In this document: in pieces, positions 50,601-62,200 of the stretch
How positions within the stretch are numbered: the stretch's first letter is position 1
Layout of the letters: each line of letters opens with the position of its first letter
Source of the DNA: Centroberyx gerrardi
Lineage: Eukaryota > Chordata > Actinopteri > Beryciformes > Berycidae
NCBI RefSeq assembly: GCF_048128805.1
Contig: NC_135999.1
Span: 20,628,949 to 20,692,948, forward strand
Length of the DNA: 64,000 nt
Direction of reading: 5' to 3'
Notes under the pieces: model-generated
The model's input: the letters and a program-made list of their open reading frames with translations, nothing else
Told to the model about the DNA's origin: nothing
Database searches by the model: none
Translations under genes and position numbers: made by a program

Positions 50601-51778
50601 GCCTGTGTCATCACGTGTGTGTGTGTGTGTGCATGTGTGAGCGTGCATGCGTGTAATGTTACAAGTGTCAGTGTTCAGGATGTCAGTGCGTCCTACCATC
50701 CACAAATACTGTAAACCTAAACCACATGTTTGGCACAGGATAGCTGCTCGCCACACCACAACCAGGCTACCAGCCATCCACCACTATATCCATGTAAGGA
50801 TGCTGGAAGAAACGTTTTATGTTTTTAAGTTGTTTTTTTCAGCTCAGCTTACTACTAGGCTACACTGCCAGTTCTAAGGAAATATTGGTAAGAAACAAGT
50901 GGGGAAACACATCTAAATCTCGGATTGACCAAATACAGAGACCCATATGTCAAAGACAAATACAGTATTTGAGCGAAACCACAGATTGTTTTTTAAAAGA
51001 TGAAGGAGCAGTGGTTTGTTCAAAGCACAAAGTGGAGGTCCAGATTGCAGAGCATCTGGAACAAATTATACTTATGTGTGTTGCTACACGATCTAGCCAA
51101 GATTTGAGATTTCTCACATTTCATACATACTGGGAACAGGTGCCACTCATAAATGGAAAATTATGCTGGAGGTGTACAGTGTTTAAAAACCTTCAGCTGC
51201 CTCTACAGACCATTTCAAGCACAATTTCTTCTCATGATGATGCAGAAATGGCTTACATTTCACAGTGCAAAACATTAACTTTGTCATTTCTTGTCATTTC
51301 AACCCCTGATGAAGACAAATGATGTATCAGATTACTGTGTAACATCTGCTGCTCCTCCATAGCTTGGCATCCATCTCTCTTTTAATATGTAAATGATCAC
51401 CTGGCCCATTTCTAGGACTCCATATACTGTGTATCTGTGTAACAGAAATGTATTTTAACTCCATTTGAGATAAACCCTGACTCCCACCGGCTGTTTTGAC
51501 TGGAGGCAGCGAAGTTTCACCGATGCCGTCACTTCTTCCCTTCTTCCCTTCCTTGCTCTACACCTTATTACTACAACCTCATGTTTTATTCCAAAATACT
51601 GTATATGCCTTTTGGATAAAAAATGTTTTTGATGTTCATATCTCAATATTTCCAAAGTACAGATACATGCTCTACATTTAAAAAAGTAAACAAATCATAA
51701 GCAACCGTCTTAAGATAACATCAGTATTCAATAATGAGTTTTACTTTCATGCCTGCAATAATTTTGCAAGAACAAGTG

Positions 51779-51783
<5 letters not shown>

Positions 51784-51840
<57 letters not shown>
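51784..51840. repeat. (TC)n(AC)n compound microsatellite
   Basis: About 17 TC units followed directly by about 11 AC units. Confidence 0.95.
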
Positions 51841-51841
<1 letters not shown>

Positions 51842-52644
51842 AAATGCAGCATGGAAATATTCTAAGTAATAGATATCTTATATTACTATATTATACCATA
51901 ACCTAGATAATAGCTTATATTTTGACTCACTGGCAAAGTCTAGTGATGCAGCATACTGATTTATCAAAGATGACACTTTAAAAATGGAGAAAAAAAAAGC
52001 ATATCAAACTTGAAAAAATCTGCACTTGCACATCTTATATTTTTGACTCTTTTTGACTCATATTTTTTAAATTCAGATTGCTTCAGTCCTAGGATGTGTT
52101 GAGGACAGGCATCTTCTCAGCTGGAAACCCTGGGTGAAGGTTGTGCAGAGGAAATAAATCCTTACTAAACCCTTAACAGAAACCTATAAATTGTCCTGAA
52201 AAAATCTAAAAACTGTGTCTAAAGGCAAGCTAGGAATTGAAAAAGGATAGTTTGTGTCTTTGATTTGTGCATAGATGTTATGATTTATTGCTGACTTGGC
52301 TGTTCCAGCCCTCACCGACCAGTGAAGTTGGCTTGACAAGAGCAAACTTTCTGCCAGAATAATTGAATAATGTCCCTGCTACTATCCCTATTATTAAATA
52401 ACTATTAATGCTATTATAGAATCTAGACACGCTGAAATGTATTTATGCTGTCAGAAGAAAATGATTTCCAACAACATACATGTCCTGCTGTGAAGAAGCG
52501 GGCTGAATCATTTTGACTCAAATGTTTCTCTACATGCAGAGCAACATTGCCCAGTGTAGTCGGTGTTTTTTTCCAGCTGCAACTGCTATTAGTTTGTTGC
52601 CCTTGCTCTCTCTTGCTCTCTCTTTTACATTCACATATGTATGT

Positions 52645-52645
<1 letters not shown>

Positions 52646-52691
<46 letters not shown>
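52646..52691. repeat. (CA)n microsatellite
   Basis: About 23 uninterrupted CA units. Confidence 0.95.
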
Positions 52692-52693
<2 letters not shown>

Positions 52694-55600
52694 CTAAATA
52701 GATAAGTAGTTGAGCAGACTCAAAAGCAGAGAGGAAGAAGCAACAGGAGAAGTTTCTGTGTTGTATGTGTTATATAAAACAAAAAAAAAACTTGCATGCA
52801 ACCTGTAAACGAACAAAACTAATTCAGCTCAGTTAAACTCTTTCAGTCAGCAGCGTGTGCTTCCTCAAGGTTGGGAGTTATTTTAGAGATCAGGGGGACA
52901 AGTGAATTTGCATAAGTGTTTGACCTGGTGTTGTGGAATCGTCACAGCCTGTTGTGACTCCAGTTACCTGCCATAGTCTGGAATATATGACAGTTTAACA
53001 AGGTCGTTGATTGGATTTCATCAGTGTTTCATCACAGCTGATTATATTCACCCTTGTCCAATCCCCCAAACACTCACATCCAGCCTCAGGCCCAGCAAAA
53101 GGAAATTTTATTTTAAATTGGTCCATTTATAATGGTGCAAATTAGATTTAACTCCAGCCACCTGTGTGTTAACTATGATTCCTAAAGCCTTAAGGCCTCT
53201 CTTGAGTCTCTGAACACACAATCAGCCTCGCGGTGACAACTCCAATTCAAACAATAACCAGGAAACCTGGAGGGCCTGCTTGCCATTAGCATAACAACAT
53301 TAAATCCTGTTCAAAGAAGCACAGACGTTGTTAGGAGCGTAGAGGAGAATGTTGTAAGTGTGAGTTTTAATAATTCCTGTGAGCCAGTTGTCAGTCTGGG
53401 ATTTCTTGTGATGTCCATGCCAGCGAGAAGTAGGTCAAGTGTTGACTTACACTCCTTTTTGACGCTGGTGAACCATACTAGTCTGAATTCAGTTAACCCA
53501 GCGATGTGCTGGCACGGACTGGCCGTTCACTGTGGTTAGTGAAGTGCTGCTGGAAAGGAGAAAGGCTGAAGACAGGAGTGATAAGCGTAGAAGTAGAAGA
53601 GGTCAACATGCAGCACTGAGACGGTGACATCCTTCATCCAAACTGTACTTAGCCCTGTCCTTTTATGATTGTTTTTTTTGTATTTTTTCAGTATATTATC
53701 AGCAAATGTCTTTGACGTGTTTATGGTAGCTGTCAGGGCGGTGTTGAGACAAATACCAAACATACCCAAACTATAATTCTCGAGAACTGGAGCTGAAGAA
53801 TCCTGACTTTGACATGTAGCAGACTTTTGAAGTCAGTAGGGTAATGTACAGCTGTACAGCATTACAGCACGATCCTGCCAGACAGACCGATCCTTTTCCT
53901 TTGAACTCGGGCCGGTCCTAGTGTTCTGGCTTCTGCCTTTCCACCTTTATGTTGTACATGTCCAATAAACTGAATTATGAAGTGTAAAATCAGAAAAAAA
54001 CACGCCTACCCGGCTCTGAAGACAAAGCACCGTAAATTGATCGTGTGATGAGCTACCTAGTTTCCCTCCTTCAGTATAGGAAATGACCTGTAAGGCTAAT
54101 CTTTGCTATTTTTCTATGTTCTCGTGCCTAACTGGTTTTTATTAAAAATCTGGAATCTAAATTAAGCGTGTTCATTGTAAAATGAATGAAGCAATTGTTG
54201 GATTTCGCCATTATATAAAAAATTAGGAAATTGAGTTAGTTCATCTCTAGCCCACAGGCACTGGATGTCCAAGCTGTTGCAGTAGCCCTTGAAAACCCAT
54301 TATATAGTTATGAGTCTATTAGATGCAAAAATCGCAGCTGATATACTTATTTCCCAGTGAACGCTATTTAGGCTTTAGCTGCAAACACAACCGGTCTCTT
54401 AACCTGGCCTCAGAGGCTTGAAGTTAGATCAATAGATGTGTCTTTCGGTGTTAAAGGCCTCTTCCTGCGATCCTTCTCATTAACCGATTCAGATTTCTGA
54501 AAGCAGTCCATCTCATACAGTAGTGATAACCCCAGTCAAAATGATACTGAAGTGTGCAGCAGGTGAATCAGGGAGGGAATCAGAATCAGAATGAGGTGAG
54601 GTTGGTGCAGTGCAATATACAGACATTTAGACAGACAAACAAGCAGCAATCAAGCTTTACAATTGAATTTAAATATCAAATGTCAGAGACAAAGAAGAAA
54701 GAAAGAAGAGATTCCTGAAAATATATACAGTATATACAATATATGTACAGTTGTTGGAATGTACAGTTGTTCCTTGTCCGTTAGAAATCAGCTCTTACTT
54801 CTGTTGTGAATTGTATGATTTGCTTGCAAGACTTGTTTGAAAAATTGTAAATCATTTGTGAGGCCACTGGAAGTTCCTAACATCTAGGAAATCAGCCTGA
54901 TACGATAAATCAGTCTCTCCCTTCCTCTTCCTCGTTGGTGGGAGTTATTGGTCTGTGGTAATCACAACAAGTGTTAGTTCATGTCCCAGGCAGGAGCACT
55001 GCAGAGTATTTCTCAACCAGACTGATGGATCTGCTCCGGACCATGGCTCTCCACGGGCTTCTGCACCGCTTAAACCTCTGAATCATCTATCCCAACGGGC
55101 AGAAAGAGAGAGCGAAAGAGACAGAGGGGTGAAAAAGGTGACGAAAATCAAAACACTTCACGGATGTGGTCGGTCCAACGGGTGTGAGGCTGAAAATCAA
55201 GATACTTAATGGATATTAGTGGTTCAATATGTGTGACACTTTGGCAGTTTGTCCAGTACATTGGCTGCACTCTTCGATTCGTTTCTAAACGGTCCTCTTG
55301 AGATCCACAGTATAATCTATTTGGCCGGACCCTCCGATCATGTCCTCTCTCTCTCTGTTCTTGCTGGGACTGGCCTGGGCGGGTCTGTTTTGGTAAATGA
55401 TTTCACATGCAGGTTTTTACTGTCTTCATGGTGAATGATACACACTTGTAAACGCTATGCTTGAAAATACTGGCCACCTGTGTGTGGAATGGGTGTGTTT
55501 GTAATGGATGCAGGTTTTGCTTTCATAGCTACACAACACTGTTGCTAGGTTTCAAGTTTAGATTGTTATAGCAGCACACTCAAGCAAGCATTGTTGTGAA

Positions 55601-56280
55601 TTTCTCTTCATCCTTCATCCACAACCACATGACGTTCATCTTAAAGTGAACTTCCGTAGCTTTAGGGGGAATTGGAAAGCAAAGGTAAGAAGTTATATTG
55701 TACACGATTGTTATTCAATAAACTTCTCCTCCATTCTATCAAGAGGAACAGATGACAGGCGGAACTACTTTTGTGGTGTTTCTAAATGACCTTAATCAAG
55801 CAGAAACCCACTATACACCTGATTGGTTAACGCCTGCGTTGGCTGCTTGAAAATTTGCATAAAATAGCCTTGAGGTTCACACCATGGAAACATTATGTTG
55901 TCTGCACTTCTGTACCGCTACACTCACAAATTCTGTCTGCTTCTGGCTGCTGACCTTCTCATAACCCTCTGCAATATTCCTACACCTGCTCTCGTTCAAA
56001 TGAAGCATCACTTCACCTCGCCTGCGGATTTCCCTCCCAGTGGACGTCCCCTGTCAGTTTGGGAGGGCCAGCGTGTCTGTAAGAGTTCATATATTGCATA
56101 TTTCATGGGTAAATGTACGATAGCCCTAAAAACAATGTATATGCAGTCCGTAGAGAATGGTGAAAGCTGAGGCCATGATATATTATATAAAAATCCCATG
56201 GTGCTAATATGTTGGCCCACCTCCATGCACTGCGGAGGGTGAGGAGACACAGATTAATGGAGTGCTATCCCCCAGTCACC

Positions 56281-56315
56281 GAGGGGTGGGGGGGGGTGGG
56301 AGGGGGGTGGGGGGA
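56281..56315 (+). repeat. G-rich tract with G-quadruplex potential
   Basis: Several runs of four to nine G separated by single T or A within 35 bases (pattern GGGGTGGGGGGGGGTGGGAG and onward). Confidence 0.85.
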
Positions 56316-56455
56316 TGTTGGCTGACTTCCATGGCAGTCTAAAAACAGCTCAAAAGAGAAGATACAGTGTGATACAGTGTGATGGGTAGCGGCTATTAAG
56401 AAAGACACATCACACAAGAGCTACAGAGATACAGGCAGAGGAGAATGTGAATGGT

Positions 56456-56510
56456 GTGTGTGTGTGTGTGAGAGAGAGTGAGAGAGAAAGAGAGAGAGAG
56501 AGAGAGAGAC
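56456..56510. repeat. (GT)n(GA)n microsatellite
   Basis: About nine GT units followed by an interrupted GA run of about 18 units. Confidence 0.9.
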
Positions 56511-57672
56511 ACAAAGACGGACAGAGAGTGACAACTGACAGAAAAAAAGACTGCCAACTCATTTCTTTTCTTATTTTCAGTCAGGCTATGCGTGTGGTGA
56601 ATCAACTTGAATCTCTTGTTCTTCTTCTTCCACAATTAATATGAATTCCCGCCTTGGCTCAAATTGATCCGTTTCTCACCAGCTGCCGTTAAAGCAGATT
56701 GTAAATTATACTTTGCCAACACGTCTGCCAATAGCTCTGACATCGGGAAGTAAACAAGATTCATCATGAATAGGTCATTAGTGTCTATTCCTCTGCCTCC
56801 AGGGGCTTCAGCAATCATTTATCTAGTTGTTGATAGCAGTGCCTTATCTATAGTATGAATTAGGCTGTGTGTAGGTTTCAATGGATGGTGCATGATTTGT
56901 TTGTTTACCTATGTAACAATAGTGGGTATGGTAATGAGGTCAGTTATCAATAGAAAAGACAAAGTAAACAAAAATCTATGCTTATTCTGATTTAGCTGAT
57001 TATTCTGATTCGAAGCAATCCTACTCAAGTGTAAAAAACATTTTAAGTTATTGCAAACTTTCAGATGTGCTAAAATGTGTTTTTCCACTTTTCTTTGTGA
57101 AGGGACTTGTTATGAGGTAAAACTCCAGAAGTTACATAAGATTAAACAGAAGTGGCAGATAGTGGGACAAACAGAAGAAAGAAATGAGCGCTTCATTATG
57201 AAACAGCACATGAGTCAGCTGCTGTTCAGGAGCCAAACTCTGCTCGGACCCCTTTTCCCTCACTGCGATCAAAACAGGGGGGGGTCATCTAGATTAGCCG
57301 CTACTCACTCTTTAGCAGGACATCGGTATAAACAACATTAAAATAAAATAACACGGTAAGCTTTTAGAGATTTTGGTCACTCCCCAATATTTTTGGATCC
57401 ATATTTGGAGCTGTGCTGCACTGCTGAGCCTCGCTGCACCATGGAGGCGTCATGTGTTTATACGACACACTGAAGACTCACTGAACTTTATGTTCAAACT
57501 CCCAATGTATACTTTCACTGTTCTGTTCACTGTTCGCTAAATGAGGTGAGAAATGCAGTCAGACAGAAGAAATGTGATTTTATCGCACATGCTCACTTTT
57601 TTGCGTGTGATGACTGTTATCTGATGCATTTCAGTCAGTGTTGATAGAAATGAGGAGAACAAGGTCACTGTC

Positions 57673-57674
<2 letters not shown>
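56511..57674. other. non-coding, nothing recognised
   Basis: No exon recognised. Confidence 0.4.
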
Positions 57675-57707
<33 letters not shown>

Positions 57708-57718
57708 GTGTGTGTGCA
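57675..57718. repeat. (GT)n microsatellite
   Basis: About 21 GT units with one CG interruption. Confidence 0.95.
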
Positions 57719-59408
57719 TTCCCCTTGTTTAAGGTCAAATATGTGATTGCAGTATAGCACTCCCTGTTGAAACAACACCCCACTACTGTCTTTTTTATGT
57801 TTTGTTTTATTTGACTTAGATATTTTTCCACTCTCCAAGTGAATGGCTGAGCTGATACTTGGCCTAGTATATAAAAGCTAAACAAGAGTTTTACATGCAT
57901 GTTGAGGCTGTAAAAGGTCTGTTTAGATCTGTATGGTTTGCAGACACAAGTAAATTAGTGCTTGTATTTTGAATTATGACTCATGAAAGGTGAAAAATGC
58001 TCATTTTCCATTTCCAAGTCAAACGTTTGGTAGCCAATTAACTTCCCAACTGGGTCTTTTACACAAAATACCTATAACCCCCTTGTTCATTGTAGAATTT
58101 AGGAGTAAAAGTGAGAGCATGTATGTTTAGACCTACATGTCTGTCCGCTGTCCGACGCTCTATTCATCTATTGGACTGGACTTTCCTGTCTCTCAGTACA
58201 TTCCTGCCTTGTATCCTCAGCTGACTCTCAGATGAACCATTTGGAAGTGACTCTGCGGTGACTCCACTGTGTTGTTGAGTGAAAGAAGGAAAGCTATCAT
58301 GGTTTACACAAAGTCACAACCCCCCCTGTTACAGTATGCCTTTCCTGGAATATGCTTGCATGACTTGTTTGAATCAGTCTGTGAAATGTCTTTCTGGAGC
58401 AAAAGAGGCACGATTCTGCATCAGTTGCATGCAATGCAGAGATCTGGGCTCTGTCAAAGGCTTCACTGTAGAGATATATCTACAAAATATATAACCTAGC
58501 AGGACAATAGAATGTCATCCTGACTATAAATACACACAGAGAGGCAGGGCTGAGAACGAAAAACACCTGGCGAAAACAAATTGTTGTTGTTTTTGTTGAT
58601 CTTTATGTTAGCCTGTGGTGACATTAGCCAAGTTTTACATATTTTACTCTTTCTGCTGTCTACAGACTGGAATATGGTAAGACTTAATCACTTTTTAATG
58701 CATAAATAGAGCCTGGTAGCATCACTAGAGTTATCTGTCAACCTGTATGCAATCTGCTGTACATATTATCCCACTTACAGTACATTCTCAATACATTCTC
58801 ACAGCATTTTATTACTTTTCCTCTTGTCCGCAGTGATGAGAAGCATTTATCCGTGTCCACAGCAGCTCATGCATTCCGTAATGGCTATAATGACTTTCCA
58901 CAGAAATTAGAGATATCCTTTAATCTCTCCAGGCAGTAATAAAATACTCAACTGTATTCACAGACCCACCAGTACGGGTCTTAATCGGGGAAGACTTGGC
59001 TAACTCCAATCTGGTAAAAATAAACCCTCTGAGTTCCAGTTCTCGGAAATGAAAGTGAAATATCCATCTTGTGTGGCTTACACCTGACAGCAGAGCAGCC
59101 TGTGATTGGCCCTGGCGCTCCTCTGTAATGACCCCAGCTATCTGTCTGTATCCTGTTGCTGCCAACCAGCCAGTCATACATGGCCAACAGGTCATCTGCT
59201 TTCCACTGGAAGATTGGAGAAGCTTCTCTGGAGGTGTCATCATATCTTCCCTGGGTTAAAAATGGTCAATGTGAGGGAGGGGAGTAATTGAACCCTTGGC
59301 GATGGATGGAGATTCTGAGACCCGAATGGTTCAGCTTAGTAGGACGTAGATTTCAAACATCATCTGATCTCTCAGCTCATTCATCTGAAGTGTAGAGACT
59401 GTTTGTGC
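57719..59408. other. non-coding, nothing recognised
   Basis: No exon, RNA gene or clear mobile element recognised. Confidence 0.4.
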
Positions 59409-59790
59409 GGGCGGCACGGTGGCTCAGTGGTTAGTACTGTATTGCATCACCTGAATTTTGTATGCTCTAACCCTTAACCTTAACCCTGTGCTCTATTTTA
59501 TTTATATTGTTTGTTTTTATGTGAAGCACTTTGTGACTTCTCGTCTTTCTGTGTGGAGTTTGTGTGTTTGTGTGGGTTTCCTCCCACGTTTCAATGCAAG
59601 TGAGGTGGATTGGACACTCTAAATTGCCCATAGTGAGTGTGTCTATTTGAGTGTCTATTTGTGTTAGCCCTGTGATGGACTTGCGACCTGTCCAGAGTGT
59701 TTCCCTGCCTTCTGCCCAATGCATGCTGGGATAGGCTCCTAGCCCCCAATGACTCTGAATAGCAATAAGCGGGTAAAGAGAATGAATGCA
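59409..59790 (+). repeat. tRNA-derived SINE with an internal insertion
   Basis: The head GGCGGCACGGTGGCTCAGTG carries an A-box. The body, from TTTCTGTGTGGAGTTTG through TGGACACTCTAAATTGCCCA and TGGGATAGGCTCCTAGCCCC to AATAAGCGGGTAAAGAGAAT, is the usual fish SINE body. Between them, about 59456-59545, is foreign sequence with TAACCCTTAACCTTAACCC and a LINE-tail-like GTGAAGCACTTTGTGAC, replacing the B-box region. Confidence 0.7.
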
Positions 59791-61220
59791 TGTTCTCTCA
59801 GTGGATAGATGCTTTTCTTGGATGTGGAAAAAACTACTGGCCTCATATTTTGATGCCATAATATTTTTCATGCCTTTGCACAGTGGAAAGCGTAAAAATG
59901 TCAACACCCACCATCAGCAGTTCAGACAGAGAGGAAGACACGGTGCGGTCTCTGGTTGTGCATTGCATTGTGGGATGGCCTGTGTGGGCCAAATAACGCC
60001 AATGACATCTTTATGCGCCTGGTGAAAAGGGCTTGAGTTCTGAGATTGGCCCAAAGTGTAATTCAACTGCGGAAACAGAAAAGCAACCATGGGCGATTCA
60101 GACTGTAACCATGACAACCAATCTAAGAAATTATGTTTTGTTCATCTCTAGCAACTCAGTTTTACCCTCCCAGGTGGACGAAGCAAGGCATCCAAAGCCT
60201 GAAATGTTGTGTACGCATACACTCCTGAGAAATACAGTAACTGCAGTGGCTCACACACTTTCCCCTTAAATGAAAAATGGGCAGTTTGATTGATTTTGTT
60301 TGCTGAAATCCTTTCTGCAATTTACTGTTATTGGACTAAAATCAATACAAATCACACGCAGTTGTAGAAGAAAAAAAAAAAAAAAAAGCTTAGTTGCACT
60401 TTTGAGTCAATTTATTTGTGTAACCGAAGCCACTCCATGAAAAGAATATGGCAGATACTTTTATACATTGTGTGCAGTATTACTATAGTATTAGGTGACA
60501 ATGAGATAAAAATTACAACTCTGTTCCAATATTCCCTCTGTAGAATACACACCACCTAATCCTCTTTCATTTCCTCAAAGAGATCAGATTCTGGAGAGAC
60601 ACATTACGATTATTAGACATTACTGGCTCCCAGGGAAAACATGGCCAATCGATACCATCCATTTAACAGTGACTCTCCATCCACATTTAGCCTCATTCAT
60701 CTGTGCTCATTTTCCTAATTATTGGTGAGAATAGCTGCTGTGAGTCATTGATACCTACGGCAATGATGCTCTTGAGTGGGGTGGGACCGTGACTGTGCAG
60801 CTGTGTCATCAAATATTCATTCATTAATGATTTAAAAAATAGTCTACAGTCTCAGTTGAAAAATAGAGCATAATATAAAAAAATAAAAATAAAGATATCA
60901 GCATAGCAATAGCAATGACATCTTCTCTAGGCGTATATGTTGTGTGTGATTGGGAAAACATTGTATTTCACCCAGACAAGGGGCCTTTTTGGTTGGGTGT
61001 GAAAATTCAGAGGTTTGGTGAAAATGTTGAGATTCAGTTTGCGTTGGAAAATCTGGTTTATAATACAAACCATGGCTTTAGTTTAATCACTGTCCAATTT
61101 AAATCACCTAAGTGCATGTATTCACCACAAACACTTTCTCTGTGCCTCTGTTTTTAGCAAGTAAATCTGATCAATTATTGGTATGATAAAACCTTGATAT
61201 TTTTCCAACTCTAAGACTGT
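59791..61220. other. non-coding, nothing recognised
   Basis: No exon recognised. An 18-base A run lies near 60370. Confidence 0.4.
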
Positions 61221-62200
61221 AGATATGTTAGGCTTGACCCGATTAGCGGCTGGATTCACAGCAAAAGAGGCGGTGATACGGTGCAACCAAAGGTGCTTAT
61301 TCACCCACAAAAATGACATGACAAGACAAAACAACGCTAAGTTGCAAAAATGAGAGCATGGCTGTGAGCAGCTCTCCAGGGTCCTACCAATAACCGAGTC
61401 AGATGAACACTGGCAGCCTTTTATACTCTGCTTCAGGTAATCAACATGGATGCTACCAACTATAGGGGTCACTTGAACAATAGCATTCAAAAATACAATA
61501 TACTGCCCCCTTTAACCTACCATTCTACATATCTATCAGATACATACAATTGAATGGATGTTGCTCTCAAACAATAAATACTGCAACATATAAACAATAT
61601 ACATTTGAGTTCAAACACCCACACACAACACCCCCTCTGCTATCTCATCACATGGTCCCTCCCGGAACTATATATAGGTGCTCGGACACCCCGGGGAACT
61701 CTTTTGCCCGAACACCCTGGAACACCGACAAGACAGCACAGGTAAGTGATTGCATGAACCAACAATTAAAACCCTTACATTGCACCACTGTAGTATTGCA
61801 CTTAGAAATATATATTGCACTTAAGGTATTGCACTTAGAAATATTGCACTTGCCCATACCAAATCATGACATTCAACCAAACAATGAAAACCCATTTCAT
61901 GTCAGGTTGAGTACTGAACATTTGTTTGTTTCCTTCAGGTGGAGCTTCCATCCTTACCCATGCTGAGTAACTGCTCCAGCAGGACAAGATAAAATAACTC
62001 ACAAACAAACTTAAAATGTTTAGTAAAATATATATTCAATAAAATACTTTAAATCATGACTCGGTTTGCAATTATTAATGCTGTGCAAATATTACTGTGC
62101 AAACTATGCTGTGCAAACCATTTAATAAATCAAAGTGTACAATACAAATGTGCAAATAGTGCAAAGGATTAGTAACGAAGAGTGCCTTCGTTACAAGATA
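61221..62200. mobile_element. solo-LTR-like insertion (970 bp) with 5-bp target duplication
   Basis: The element spans 61226-62195. It begins TGTTAGGC and ends CGTTACA, giving the TG...CA termini of long terminal repeats, and is flanked on both sides by AGATA (61221-61225 and 62196-62200). On the minus strand TATAAAAGG lies near 61418-61426, with AATAAG 120-130 bases downstream, a normal U3-R-U5 order. On the plus strand there is also a TATATATAGG (61669-61678), a donor CACAG|GTAAGTG (after 61741), an acceptor CCTTCAG (61932-61938) and AATAAA near 62038. No gag or pol frame adjoins it, so it is solo. Family not identified. Confidence 0.68.

Larger units (their letters stand above)
50601..56280. 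other. non-coding, with microsatellites
   Basis: No convincing exon. The longest open frame (50819-51322, 167 codons) resembles nothing I know. A LINE-like patch with TATACAGTATATACAATATA lies near 54720-54760. Confidence 0.35.

Noticed and set aside
51784..52701. Frames made of repeated Cys-Val or Thr-His
   Set aside because: Translations of CA/GT microsatellites.
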